Shown here piece by piece: positions 10,101 through 19,586 of a DNA stretch of 64,000 nucleotides. How positions within the stretch are numbered: the first letter of the stretch is position 1; the number at the start of each line of letters is the position of its first letter. This DNA is from Stentor coeruleus (taxonomy: Eukaryota; Ciliophora; Heterotrichea; Heterotrichida; Stentoridae): positions 1 to 64,000 of the forward strand of contig MPUH01000316.1 in NCBI GenBank assembly GCA_001970955.1, written 5' to 3'. Below the pieces are notes generated by a model, which saw only the letters and a program-made list of their open reading frames with translations, was not told the origin of the DNA and did no database searches. Made by a program: the position numbers and the translations under genes.

Positions 10101-10649
10101 AGGTATAAATTTTTTTATTTGATTATTATTTTGCTTTTTCTGCGGTAAAGAATGATTTATCAAATTGTTATCAATTTTCTTATCTTTAACCAAAACACTC
10201 CATTCATTAACTTGCATATTACCTAGCATACAGCAATCTCTACAAACTATATGCTTTGTTTCTAGCACCATACCTAATGAAAAAAGCTTGTTGTTTCCAC
10301 ATCTGATACATTTTATTTTCCCGATTCTGCAATGTCTTTTATTATGCAGCTCAATGACTTTGTGGCCTAATTTGTTTAAGTGTAATACAATATGTGAACC
10401 AGCTACACCTTTAACTTTATCACTGTTGCAAAACCATCTATTGCAGCCTTCATCTATGCATTTAACAAGAATATCATGGTTTTTTATATTGCAATACTCG
10501 CATGAAAAAGCAATTTTCGACACAGGGCAGGATACAATTGATGATATTGAGTTTTGACGAGTCCTTGTTTTAACATTTGAAATTTGTGAGATAAAAGAAC
10601 TGTCTAATGGATCATTGTCGTTGAAATTTTCCATTTGGCGAGCTTCCAT
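7200..10649 (-). CDS. UPF1-like SF1 RNA helicase, copy A
   Basis: 1,149 residues. Residues 50-141 match the Cys/His-rich (CH) domain of UPF1, which binds UPF2: CEYC, RWFCN, SHIVLHL, KCIRCG, LFSLGM, CRDC. The helicase core has motif I GPPGTGKTET (410-419), Ia LVCAASNTAV (671-680), II FDEAT (812-816), III GDVKQLGAVV, IV QYRMHP (878-883), V SVDASQGKE (1000-1008) and VI RRLNVALTRA (1032-1041). The order and spacing follow UPF1, the ATP-dependent helicase of nonsense-mediated mRNA decay. The exception is a charged, helical insert of about 240 residues between motifs I and Ia, where UPF1 has only some 10-15. The insert contains a recent 32-residue tandem duplication. It neighbours paralogue B, 218 nt upstream on the same strand. 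The role in mRNA surveillance is inferred. All core motifs are intact. Confidence 0.9.
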   Translation of the reverse strand: MEARQMENFNDNDPLDSSFISQISNVKTRTRQNSISSIVSCPVSKIAFSCEYCNIKNHDILVKCIDEGCNRWFCNSDKVKGVAGSHIVLHLNKLGHKVIELHNKRHCRIGKIKCIRCGNNKLFSLGMVLETKHIVCRDCCMLGNMQVNEWSVLVKDKKIDNNLINHSLPQKKQNNNQIKKFIPKTIQKKNNLVTISKIELIEKDFMADKDKDKELNLSTLEFDHRIYLKYPNLLTYKYIMLKLLKLNQRSESKICERNKIKNINFYLNDDLESGYFFGVDYGCKFSERDDIRISSYKIKKWRAIGKINKISNGKFFITFKPKAPRNMKKINMYVVNDNSTYDRLISGIKNVNYKTQNKDVLNAILGTNNKAKMEYFFNCKDYSISNRRLNYSQNKAIKRAMKYKCSVIQGPPGTGKTETIVTLIYHITNLWRRSEEYARENNERSKIIEEHNDQINKLKKSLSTTITEVDNIINETLAKTKKARDNMKEQLKKYRKTKLKEHKESIEIKSYENRNIRQNIISLISKKYTQKNLLDNYTFQIITNIKKASKRQAQIEIIEKRSIENKPYIPALVNKNEIKLVDLEINTNDKKENIKLETNEIIVKDEKNEIKLVDLEINTNDKKENTKLETNEIIVKDEKIDSLMKTFFYDETKQNESKKIHESYNSDHKILVCAASNTAVNLLKKRLIERGVKTIQIYAKYKESEYLDDKHSLHYLRNSITDENTKYKETENEIKEIEEKINYYETLPKINLSDYDAIERLKKEKNNKKSNLNKIKLAIEGIALKECEVICCTCLSTHLQTLKNFKFQHVIFDEATQALEAESLLCLTKGAEHFILVGDVKQLGAVVKSKEANALGLDVPLFERLLDLNMPQTLLCVQYRMHPKIACFSNENFYEGILENGVNEEQRTYENFSFPEPVKSVPTFFYDVCSDEELSGSGDSYLNRFEAEAIREILQYMHENNLPGNKIGIITFYDGQKGYLKTYLNSRLEINFFEEIEILSVDASQGKEKEFIILSCVRANMSQGVGFLDEFRRLNVALTRAMYGMIICGHIETLLSSSLWSKLLKYYSQYGLIFNGPFTSLSKIDIEIGDQDIVVERPKKYRKNNDFIIDKEPEIIKDKNISDEEVSKGFIDEYILYENGHKTILMGSP
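8733..8924 (-). repeat. 96-nt in-frame tandem duplication within UPF1-like copy A
   Basis: Two adjacent 96-nt units (about 8733-8828 and 8829-8924) are nearly identical. They encode 32 residues each (LVDLEINTNDKKEN and NEIIVKDEK within each unit) that differ at one residue (I/T). The duplication lies inside the motif I-Ia insert. Copy B lacks it, so it arose after the gene duplication. Confidence 0.9.
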
Positions 10650-10867
10650 TGTTTATTCGAGAAATATTATAATACTCAAAAAAAATTATATTCTCTTTTG
10701 TTATAGATTTACTTTTTTTTGATGATTTGTACCTAAAATACTATATAGAGAACTTTGTTTAATTTTACAGGTTAAGATATGCAAAATAATTATTTTTGTT
10801 AATATTTGTTTAGTGTATTTTAATATTCATCTATGTGTTAACTAATACATTCAATAATCTCTAATGG

Positions 10868-13800
10868 TTATTCATTAATATCTGGCAAATCTTCAACAAT
10901 AAAATCATTTTCTTTTCTATACTTTTTAGGTCTTTGTACTACAACATCTTCATCTCCTAATTCAATCTCAACTAAAGATAAAGATTTAAAATGCCCACTA
11001 AATACCAAACCACGATCAGAATAAAACTTTAAAAGTTTACACCATAAAGAACTGCTTAATAAAGTTTCAATATGTCCACATATAATCATATTGTATTTAG
11101 CTCTTGTTAAAGCTACATTTAATCTCCTAAATTCATCAAGAAATCCTACACCTTGACTCATATTTGCCCTTACACAAGATAATAAAATAATGTCTTTTTC
11201 TTTTCCTTGAGAAGCATCAACTGATAGAATTTCAATTTCTTCAACAAATTTCCTTGAAAGTTTTGCGAAAAGGTAAGTTTTGAGATGACCTTTTTGTCCA
11301 TCATAGAAAGTGATTATCCCAATTTGGCTTCCACAAATGTTATGATCGTACATATATTGAAGTATTTCTCTAATGGCTTCAGCTTCAAAACGATTTAAAT
11401 AAGAATCCCCGCTACCTGATAATTCTTCATCAGAGCAAACATCATAAAAAAATGTTGGCAATGAAGCTACAGGCATAGGAAATTCAAAATTTTTAAGCGT
11501 CCTTTCTTGTTCATTAACCCCATTTATAATACTACCTTGATAAAAGTTCTCATTAGAAAAGCATGAAATATCTGGATGCATCCTATATTGAACATTTAAC
11601 AAAGTTTGAGGCATTTTCAAATCAATAAGCCTTTCTATTAGTGGGACATCCAAGCCCAGCGTGTTTGATTCTTTGCTTTGAATAACTGCTCCAAGTTGTT
11701 TTACATCACCAACTAATACAAAATGTTCTGCACCTTTAGTCAAGCATAACAAACTTTCAATTTCAAGTGCTTGAGTAGCCTCATCAAAAATCACATGCTG
11801 GAACCTAAAATTTTCAAGTAAACGTTGATGTGTTGATAAGCATGTACAGCATATGACTTCACAATTAATCAAAGGCTCTTTTTGTATTTGCATTTTGATA
11901 TCATTAACTAAATGAATTTTGTATCTCAGCTGATTTTTCAACTTTTCTATTTTATTATCATTTTCTTGAGTTCTAGGTACTAAAAATTCATAATATTTAA
12001 TATCCTCTTCTACTTGCTTTACTGCTTCTTCAGCATTCTTTATTTCTTCACTTTCCATAATTAACGTTTTTGTTAAATAATGAAGACTATACTTATCATC
12101 TTTATACTCATTTTCTTTATACTTAGCATAAATTTGTATTGTTTTTATACCTTTTAATACAAGCCGCTCTTTTAAAAGATTAACTGCAGTATTCGATGCT
12201 GCACATACCAATATTTTGTGTTCAGAATTGTATGATTCATGTATTCTTTCTAATTCTTCATCAATATCAAATGCCTTAATCAAATCATTAATTTTTTCAT
12301 CTTTTATAATTTCTTTATTTTCTTTTACTTCTTGTTCTTCCACTTTAAAATTATTTTCTGAGTTGTTTATATAATTTATATTTTTGCTATTACTTCCTAG
12401 TTTTAAAAAGCTTTTATCACTTTTATCTAATCTGTCAAGCATTCTGATTTTTGCTTGTCTCTGTGCACTTTTTTTTATGTTTTCTAGTATTTGTGATGTG
12501 TGATTTTTAAATGATTCTTTGCTAAAGTTTTTACTAGAAATTTCTTCAACAATGTTTTGCCTTAAATTTTTATTTTCATATGTTTTTATTTCTATACTTT
12601 CTTTGTGATCATCAATCATTTTTACACAATAGTTATGGATTTCCATTTCAAAATTGTTTCTTGTTTTACAAGCTTTTGAAGATAGACTATCAATTTTTGG
12701 TCGATTTTTCTTTGAGAACTCCTCTATTTTCTTTTTTACAACTTCTATTGCCTTTTGATGCTCTTTTATGATTTTTTCTCTTTCTTCTTTTTCTTTTATA
12801 TATTCTTCACTTCGTCGCCAGAGGTTTGTTATATGATAGACTAAAGTGACTATTGTTTCAGTTTTACCTGTTCCTGGCGGTCCTTGGATAACACTATATT
12901 TGTATTTCATTGCTTTTCTAATTGCCTCACTTTGTGAGCTATTAAGTTTTTTTTTTGCATCTGGTAATGAATAATCTATGCAGTTAAAAAAATATTTCAT
13001 TTCAGCTTTTTTATCAGTTCCAAGAATAGCTTCTAAAATGTCTTGACTTTGAGAAAATGCATTAAATCTTTTAAGCCCAGAAAAAAGCCTATCGTAAATG
13101 CTACTATCATTTATAACAGACAAATTCACCTTATTTAAGCTGGCTGGCGCAATTTTAGAAAGCGAAATAAAAAATTTACCATCAGAAATACTCGTGATTT
13201 TCCCAACAGCATCCCAATTCGCTATCTTTGAACTAGTTATTTTTATTTCATCCCTTTCCGTAAACTTGCAACCATAATCTACACCAAAAAAAAATCCTTT
13301 ATCCCGTGTTCCTTCATCTAAAAAAAAAATTATATCTTTAATTACGTTTCTTGTAGAGGATTTTTCCTCAGAGATTTTATTTAACTGAAGCAAATTTTCC
13401 ATAATATGCTTATAAGTTGCTATATTTGGGTATTTTAAACATATTCTATGATCATATTCAAGACTAGAAATATCTACTACTTCATCTTTAATATAATTCA
13501 TATACAATTTTTCAATCTGGTCAATTTGACTAACAGTAACTACATTGGGTGCTTTTTTCACATATCTTGGGACGTTATTTTTAGGGTTAAAATTGCTTGG
13601 TTTTTTATTATGTGGTAGATTATGATTTATCAAACGATTATCAATTTTCCTATCTTTAACCAAAACACTCCATTCATCAATCCCTATATTTCCTATCATA
13701 ACACAATCTCTACAAACTATGTGTTTTGTTTCAAGTAGCATTCCTAGTGAAAATAGTTTATTATTTCCACATCTAATGCATTTTATTTTTCCGATTCTGC

Positions 13801-14128
13801 AATGCCTCTTATTGTGAAGCTCAATGACTTTGTGACCCGCTTTGTTCAAGTGTAATATAATATGTGATCCGGCTGCACCTTTGACTTTATCATTATTACA
13901 AAACCATCTATTACAAGATTGGTCTATACATTTAACAAGTAAATCATGGTTTTTTGTATTGCAATATTCGCATGAAAAAGCTATTTTTGATGCAGGGCAT
14001 GATGTGACTGATTCTATTGATGTTATTGAGTTTTGACGAGTTCTTGTCTTGATATTTGATAGTTGAGACACGAAAGAGTTGTTAAGTGGATCATTGTCAT
14101 CAAGATATATCACTTGGTAATCTTCCAT
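10868..14128 (-). CDS. UPF1-like SF1 RNA helicase, copy B
   Basis: 1,086 residues from the ATG at 14128. An in-frame ATG lies at 14170, but the context just before the 14128 ATG (CGAATAAAGCAATGGAAG) matches the start of copy A (TCGAATAAACAATGGAAG), so I prefer 14128. The domain plan is the same as copy A: a UPF1 CH domain (CEYC, RWFCN, SHIILHL, KCIRCG, CRDC), then GPPGTGKTET, VCAASNTAV, FDEATQALE, GDVKQLGAV, QYRMHP, SVDASQGKE and RRLNVALTRA. It also has the long charged insert between motifs I and Ia, but with quite different sequence and no tandem duplication. The two genes are head-to-tail duplicates that have diverged mainly in the insert and the stalk. It is probably a cytosolic RNA helicase of the decay pathway. 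Which copy, if either, is the main UPF1 cannot be told. Confidence 0.9.
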   Translation of the reverse strand: MEDYQVIYLDDNDPLNNSFVSQLSNIKTRTRQNSITSIESVTSCPASKIAFSCEYCNTKNHDLLVKCIDQSCNRWFCNNDKVKGAAGSHIILHLNKAGHKVIELHNKRHCRIGKIKCIRCGNNKLFSLGMLLETKHIVCRDCVMIGNIGIDEWSVLVKDRKIDNRLINHNLPHNKKPSNFNPKNNVPRYVKKAPNVVTVSQIDQIEKLYMNYIKDEVVDISSLEYDHRICLKYPNIATYKHIMENLLQLNKISEEKSSTRNVIKDIIFFLDEGTRDKGFFFGVDYGCKFTERDEIKITSSKIANWDAVGKITSISDGKFFISLSKIAPASLNKVNLSVINDSSIYDRLFSGLKRFNAFSQSQDILEAILGTDKKAEMKYFFNCIDYSLPDAKKKLNSSQSEAIRKAMKYKYSVIQGPPGTGKTETIVTLVYHITNLWRRSEEYIKEKEEREKIIKEHQKAIEVVKKKIEEFSKKNRPKIDSLSSKACKTRNNFEMEIHNYCVKMIDDHKESIEIKTYENKNLRQNIVEEISSKNFSKESFKNHTSQILENIKKSAQRQAKIRMLDRLDKSDKSFLKLGSNSKNINYINNSENNFKVEEQEVKENKEIIKDEKINDLIKAFDIDEELERIHESYNSEHKILVCAASNTAVNLLKERLVLKGIKTIQIYAKYKENEYKDDKYSLHYLTKTLIMESEEIKNAEEAVKQVEEDIKYYEFLVPRTQENDNKIEKLKNQLRYKIHLVNDIKMQIQKEPLINCEVICCTCLSTHQRLLENFRFQHVIFDEATQALEIESLLCLTKGAEHFVLVGDVKQLGAVIQSKESNTLGLDVPLIERLIDLKMPQTLLNVQYRMHPDISCFSNENFYQGSIINGVNEQERTLKNFEFPMPVASLPTFFYDVCSDEELSGSGDSYLNRFEAEAIREILQYMYDHNICGSQIGIITFYDGQKGHLKTYLFAKLSRKFVEEIEILSVDASQGKEKDIILLSCVRANMSQGVGFLDEFRRLNVALTRAKYNMIICGHIETLLSSSLWCKLLKFYSDRGLVFSGHFKSLSLVEIELGDEDVVVQRPKKYRKENDFIVEDLPDINE

Positions 14129-14752
14129 TGCTTTATTCGGAAAAATATAATTATGTGAAAATTTTAGCAATGAATTTTTCTGAGTAAATTTAATTTGATA
14201 TTTGTATTATAATATAAGATGTTTTGATACTGTTAATATATAAAAATTACCCTATTAGTATTTTATTATTAAATATCTTCATAGCAAATTGCTAATATTC
14301 TGATGATTTTTTTCAGTTCTAGGTATATTAGCTTTGATTTCTATATTGATAATGCTGAGATTTGTACTGAGGGCATATCAGGTATAGTATTTTCTGTTTT
14401 CTACGAGTATATATAGTTGATTGATAAGGTTTTTACTTTTTCTTTTGGAGTTGATTTAGTAAAAAGTAGGAAAATTGAACAAGAAGTCTAGAAGTAGGGT
14501 GTTAGGAAAATAATATGAAATAAATTTTTAGTAATAAAATCTATAAATGAAGTGGCGGCTATGAATTTTAATAGTATTAAAAAAAAAATTTCTCAGTCAA
14601 AATTTTTTTGTAAACACAAATAAGCAAGTCTAGGTCTAACTTATAAACGACAAAGATACTTAATATTTTACAATAAAAACAACAACAGTTTAGGATTTCT
14701 TAAAAATATTTTTATTAAATAGGATAATTTTTTAAAGATTTATATATCTTAG
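14129..14752. other. Divergent intergenic region
   Basis: About 620 nt between the divergently transcribed UPF1-like copy B and GPN2, so it presumably contains both promoters. It is AT-rich and I see no distinctive motif. Confidence 0.5.
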
Positions 14753-15601
14753 ATGGAATGCATTCTTGTCATTGGTCCTGCAGGTGCAGGTAAAAGCACA
14801 TTTTGCAAAGGTTTCCAAGAATTTCTCAGAAGTCTAGGTAAAGACGCAAAAATCCTCAACCTCGACCCAGCAAATGAAAATCTCCCTTACACAGCTGATG
14901 TTGATATATGTGAGCTTATAACTCTTGATGATGTTTGTGAGTCTATGAATTTAGGCCCAAATGGTGGGCTTTTATATTGTATGGATTTTATTCATACCAA
15001 CATAACCTGGCTTAACAATTCTTTATCATCCTTAGGTAAATCTCTTCTTCTTATTGATTGCCCAGGTCAAATAGAGTTATTTGCCCAACACCCAGTTCTC
15101 CCTAAAATCATTTCAGAACTCACAAATAGACTCAATTGTAAATCTATGGCTTTGAATATTATCGACAGCAACCTATGCTCAAATGCTCATATTTTTATTG
15201 CATCATGCTTGATGTCTCTTAGTATTATGACCCATTTAGAGCTTCCACATTTGAATGTTTTATCAAAAATCGACTTACTTAGTCATTTTCATAAAGATTT
15301 AGCTTTTGGTTTAGAGTTTTATACTGATATAAGCCAACTTGCAAAATTGATATCGATTGAAGATCAAGAATTTAACCCTAAACTTGCTAGAATGAGCGAG
15401 AAAATAGCTGAGATTATTGATGATTTTGGTTTAGTTTCATTTCAGTTGTTATGTGTTGATGATAAAGAACTTATGGGATCTTTGACTAAACAGATTGCAA
15501 GAACGCTTGGGACACAGGTGTATTATGAGGAAGAATTTAATGATTTTTCAGTTTCGGAAAGGATTCAGTCTATAGAAGAAAAATATTTAGAGAGTCAATG
15601 A
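14753..15601 (+). CDS. GPN2: GPN-loop GTPase 2
   Basis: 282 residues. G1/P-loop GPAGAGKST (8-16), LNLDPANENLPY (36-47), the family-defining Gly-Pro-Asn loop in LGPNGGLLYCMD (67-78), G3 DCPGQIELF (102-110), and LSKIDLL as the base-recognition segment. The C-terminal half distinguishes GPN2 from GPN1/3: DLAFGLEFYTDISQLAKL, DFGLVSFQLL and a terminal IQSIEEKYLE all match GPN2. GPN GTPases dimerise and help assembly and nuclear import of RNA polymerase II (and III). Here that role is inferred from the family. The length is close to the usual 300. It ends with TGA, which shows that TGA is a stop in this genome. The coding strand is C-rich at the 5' end and G-rich at the 3' end. Confidence 0.93.
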   Translation: MECILVIGPAGAGKSTFCKGFQEFLRSLGKDAKILNLDPANENLPYTADVDICELITLDDVCESMNLGPNGGLLYCMDFIHTNITWLNNSLSSLGKSLLLIDCPGQIELFAQHPVLPKIISELTNRLNCKSMALNIIDSNLCSNAHIFIASCLMSLSIMTHLELPHLNVLSKIDLLSHFHKDLAFGLEFYTDISQLAKLISIEDQEFNPKLARMSEKIAEIIDDFGLVSFQLLCVDDKELMGSLTKQIARTLGTQVYYEEEFNDFSVSERIQSIEEKYLESQ

Positions 15602-15964
15602 AGATTTTTACGATTAATGAATATAATAATAAAAACAAATATTTAGGTTTAATATAAAAGCTAATTAATGTATATTCAAGTAATTTTTTATATGGTTAGC
15701 ACAAATATTTAGGTTTAATATAAAAGCTAATTAATGTATATTCAAGTAATTTTTTATATGGTTACCCTAATAAAAAAGTATTTATGCTAAATAAATTTCC
15801 TAAATACAAATTCTTATTATAAACCGCTTCCAACATTAATAAACCATATTTTCAAACAAAATTCACAAATAAAATTCTCCCACACAAAACTTTTCCACAA
15901 TCCTCATTACCCCATATTCTTAACTATCATTCCCATAAATCTGGCGAAGCAATCATAATATATA
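15602..15964. other. Intergenic spacer with a 66-nt tandem duplication
   Basis: 363 nt between GPN2 and the SNARE gene. A 66-nt period is present twice (15635-15698 and 15701-15764, 64 nt identical). No N separates the copies, so this may be a genuine local duplication. The last 150 nt before the next start turn C/A-rich. Confidence 0.75.
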
Positions 15965-16585
15965 ATGGAAATCTATCGAGGTCACGAGCAGGAGTTTTCA
16001 AAATACATATCCTCTGCTAATAGAAAACTAAACCAATACAACTCTGAAGGAGGATCAGAAAACCTTCTCTCTGAAACCAGAACCGCATTATCTGAAGCTT
16101 CAAAATTAGTCAACATGATGGAAAATGACTTGTATGGACTTGGATCTAATGAAGCATCACAACTACAAAACAAGTTTAAAAAAAGCAAAGAAACTTTAGA
16201 AAACTTGAAAAGTCAGCTTGCATCAGCTAAAGATAAAAAAGATAGAGAAGATTTGATTGGTAAGAATGAGTCTAATAAAAGAGATAAAATGCTTACGAAT
16301 AATCAGATACTTCAGGAAACTGGTGATGTGTTAGAAAGTACTAATAAACTTGCTATAGAGACTGAAGGAATTGGATATGATGCATTGAATTCACTTAAAG
16401 GTCAGAGGAGACAAATACAAGGGATAGGGGAAAAGGTTAATGATGTTGGGGCTAATGTTTCTAAGGCTGATAGGATTGTTTTTACGATGAATAATAGGAG
16501 AATATGTATGAAGATTATAATGATGGGGACTATTGTTTTGCTTGTTATAGCCTTCGCGATATGCCTTTATATTAAAGTAGGCTAA
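15965..16585 (+). CDS. Vti1-type Qb-SNARE
   Basis: 206 residues, normal for Vti1. The N-terminal part (MEIYRGHEQEFSKYISSANRKL) is the helical Vti1 N-terminal domain. The SNARE motif is about residues 120-180 and begins IETEGIGYDALNSLKGQRRQI. The presumed zero-layer glutamine is Q147 of QRRQ, corresponding to the QREQ of yeast Vti1. A single C-terminal membrane anchor spans about 183-204 (IIMMGTIVLLVIAFAICLYI). Vti1 proteins work in Golgi, endosome and vacuole fusion; the exact compartment here is unknown. It is a single exon. Confidence 0.9.
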   Translation: MEIYRGHEQEFSKYISSANRKLNQYNSEGGSENLLSETRTALSEASKLVNMMENDLYGLGSNEASQLQNKFKKSKETLENLKSQLASAKDKKDREDLIGKNESNKRDKMLTNNQILQETGDVLESTNKLAIETEGIGYDALNSLKGQRRQIQGIGEKVNDVGANVSKADRIVFTMNNRRICMKIIMMGTIVLLVIAFAICLYIKVG

Positions 16586-17098
16586 TAATAATTATTTATC
16601 TGAGTGTAGGATTAAAGTTTTTGAGTTTGAGATGCTAAATGGGAATGGTGTATTTATGGTGGAGTTTTTGTGGAAGGCTTTTTTGAGGTTGTAGCTTGTT
16701 ACTTATAAAAAATAATGATTTTATTGGGATGATGAAATATAAGAGTAGAAAAGCAAGGATATGCTATGATTTAATAAGAATTTTGATGTAGATTAATATT
16801 ATTATAGAGGATTTTATATGAAATTATATCAATTATATTATTGAAGAAAGAGATTGTTTTATTTCACTACAAAATATGCTAATTTTTTGGTTTACTGAGG
16901 GTATATAACTATAAAACCTAAATGAATAACTTTATTTATTTATACTCATATAAAAAATCAAATATACCGGAAAATTTAAGCACTTTTAAACAAACATCAT
17001 TAATAAATCTTCCAACTTCTTAAAACAAGCAAATTCTAGCATAAACTACATCCTAAAATTAAACAAAAATGCATATCTAATATCAATCCTAAAATTTA
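16586..17098. other. Intergenic spacer
   Basis: About 513 nt. It is G/T-rich just after the SNARE gene and becomes C/A-rich in the last 150 nt before the PIG-C start. No gene or RNA is seen. Confidence 0.6.
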
Positions 17099-18052
17099 AT
17101 GGAAGAAACTCACATTTTCTGCCCATGGGACGGTAAAAGGTACACAAGCTCAACCTGCGACTTTTGCAACAAGCCACGATACATCAAAAAGCCCCAATGG
17201 AAAAAAATCCTCTACGAAAAACAGCCCTTCGAGGACACTTATGTTGATGAGAACTTTCTAAACAGCCTAGTGACAACTGAAGACTCAATAAAATATGATT
17301 TCTGGAGCCTTGTAGATAGTACAACAGAAATTGCTTTCGCCCTAAACTCTCTCATTCTCTTTCTTGAAACCCATGAAATAGCTCAAATGGAATATATTTC
17401 TGATAACCATCTTCTAATAATCGGTATGATTCTTTTAGTCATAGGGTATATTGTATATATATCCCTTCTTCCAGCAGATAAAAGGACAATAAAACCAATA
17501 AGAGTATGTTTTTTATTACTTGGAACATTATACACATTATGCCCAGTATTAGCAACAATAAACAAAAACTATGCAAATGATACAATTTTCTTGATGACTT
17601 TTATATTTTCTATATTGCATTTAGCATTTTATGATTACTCTTTTGTTAAGAACTCGTTGAAAACTGAAAAAAAATACACACCTGATGTTAAATCAATGAA
17701 TTTCGCTCTTATTGCTGTGATATTGTTGAGTTCTAGGGTTAATAGTTTGAATTATGTGTATTTTTTATTAGGTTTCGGGTTTATGTAAGGATTATTTAGG
17801 ATTTTTGGCTTTATGCCTTATTTTAGAAGTGCAGTTTATTATCATTCGCCGATTATTCATTCGAGATTGGGTGTTGGGTTGTGTTTGCTGAATACATGGG
17901 TTGTTAGTTATTTTTCTTACCTTTTGAGTGGTTTAGTTATTTTTACTTACTTTTTTATTAGGTACCTTGGACCACTGTGGCTTATTTCGGTTTGCCATTA
18001 TAAAAATGAGATCAGAGGACCTTGGGACCTGCCTGTAATTAAAAAGCATTAA
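17099..18052 (+). CDS. PIG-C/GPI2, subunit of GPI-GlcNAc transferase (one 15-nt intron)
   Basis: Two exons, 17099-17784 and 17800-18052, are joined across a 15-nt phase 2 intron. Splicing turns a premature TAA into FGFMIFGFMPYFR. The 312-residue protein is polytopic, and the family landmarks are clear. They are WKKILYEKQPFEDTYVDENFL near the N-terminus, CPVLATINKNYANDTI, SMNFALIAVILLSSRVNS, and the C-terminal YKNEIRGPWDLPVI (family: YK..I.GPWD). The first step of GPI-anchor synthesis transfers GlcNAc to phosphatidylinositol at the ER, and PIG-C is a membrane subunit of that enzyme complex. An N-terminal zinc-ribbon-like CPWDGKRYTSSTCDFC precedes the conserved part. I do not recall it from animal PIG-C. 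Confidence 0.9.
17785..17799 (+). other. 15-nt intron in PIG-C gene
   Basis: GTAAGGATTATTTAG, phase 2. Removal joins two halves of a PIG-C protein in frame. It has an A at position 10. Confidence 0.95.
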
Positions 18053-18482
18053 ATTTATATGAGTGAATTGGGATTTAGATAATTTTTAGTGTTGCTTTTA
18101 TGTGTGGTATTTATTATGGAAATATAATAATTTTATGTATTTGAATATTGGATTGATATTGTAAGAGTTTTTTTTACATGTTATATATTATGTATTCAAT
18201 TAATATAATTAAAGAAAGTAGAGGACATCATCTAAAAAAAAATAATATTTTACAACACCCTATTATCAGCAACAAACAAACTTCTGATTTTTTTATTCAG
18301 CCTAATTATTTTTAAAAATTTCCCCAATACACAAACTACTCTTCACAACAACCCTAAACCCATTCAATTCTAATCATCTTCCCAACATAATTTCCTTTTT
18401 CCCTCCCAATATCGTAAACCATCCCAATAATCCTCTTCTAAAAAATTAATTTCCATTTATCCGGTATAATTTCATAGTTTAA
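18053..18482. other. Intergenic spacer
   Basis: 430 nt. The base composition changes from G/T-rich to C/A-rich along it. Nothing else is recognised. Confidence 0.6.
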
Positions 18483-19586
18483 ATGTCAACTTGTTCATCA
18501 AGTAAAAGCAGCGATATAATGCCTTCTAATCGTGCCAAAGCTCCAGAACCTAAAAAAACAGTGATAAGCCTACATCCAAATCTTAAAAACTATCAAGTTA
18601 AAACCAAATACAAAAGCCCAAACTCAACACCAACTGCGACACCTTGTCGCGGTCAAAGTCGACATAGGAATTCCAGTTCAAATCAAGGTGTAAGGGAAAT
18701 TCTTAAAGAAAACATAGACTCATCATCAAATACTCAAACAAACCCATCAGGGAAAATCGATTTACTTATAGAAAAATACAAACAAGATATCACGCATCAG
18801 TCACATAGAATGCAAGAACTTAAAAAAAATATGCAGCAATACGACTACAGCATCCAAAACCTGCTACAAAACAAATCCGAAGACTCAGAAAAACGGAAAA
18901 TCTACACGGATTTAGAAAAAAAAAACAAGGAACTCAAAGAAAGGCTTAAAATCCTCGAATCAACCAAAGAAGATCGAATAAAACAAGAAAACCTACATCT
19001 TGAAGCATATTTACAAGAAAAAATCAAAGCAAAAAGTATATTAATTCAACAAATCTCAGCTTTAGAAGAAGAAAATGCTAAAATTGAAGCTTCAATGTCC
19101 CATTATTCTAAAGCAGAACTTATAAACACTAATACTCAATTGAAAAACACCCATGCAACTTTGACTGCTGAATTGAATAAATTGCAAAACACTTGTATAA
19201 CCCAAGAAGAATATTATACTTTACAGTCTCAAATAAAAGACTTAGAAGATATGCAAAATAAACTGGTTAAAGAAAATAATTCATTAAGAGAAGAAATTAT
19301 TAAAGAACAAAAAATTGAATTAGCTAGTCATGAGAATAATATACAACAAAGGGCTATGTGTAGAGAAATTGCTATGATTAAAAAAGAAATTTCAATGTTA
19401 AACTGTTTAGCAAAGAGTATTTTTAAAGGGGAACAAGCAGATTTGAGTTTTATACTTGGGTCTGGACCGATTTCTGAGATGGAAGGGAAAAGTTTGACAG
19501 AAGCGATTGGGGATATTAATTGTGAACTTAATGTTCTTAAAGAGTGTATTGTTAGCAAGGATCAAGAAAATTGCAAGATGTTTTAA
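18483..19586 (+). CDS. Coiled-coil protein of unknown function
   Basis: 367 residues. The first 90 are serine/proline/basic and probably disordered. Residues about 90-300 are a long heptad-rich coiled coil (LEKKNKELKERLKILES, LQSQIKDLEDMQNKLVKEN). A short globular tail follows (SILGSGPISEMEGKSLTEAI-like composition) and the protein ends NCKMF. There is no membrane segment. Such proteins are common in ciliate basal bodies and cortex, but nothing specific identifies this one. Confidence 0.65.
   Translation: MSTCSSSKSSDIMPSNRAKAPEPKKTVISLHPNLKNYQVKTKYKSPNSTPTATPCRGQSRHRNSSSNQGVREILKENIDSSSNTQTNPSGKIDLLIEKYKQDITHQSHRMQELKKNMQQYDYSIQNLLQNKSEDSEKRKIYTDLEKKNKELKERLKILESTKEDRIKQENLHLEAYLQEKIKAKSILIQQISALEEENAKIEASMSHYSKAELINTNTQLKNTHATLTAELNKLQNTCITQEEYYTLQSQIKDLEDMQNKLVKENNSLREEIIKEQKIELASHENNIQQRAMCREIAMIKKEISMLNCLAKSIFKGEQADLSFILGSGPISEMEGKSLTEAIGDINCELNVLKECIVSKDQENCKMF

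Noticed and set aside
14129-14170. Start of UPF1-like copy B at 14170
   Set aside because: The sequence context at the 14128 ATG is conserved with the start of copy A, while the 14 extra residues have no counterpart.
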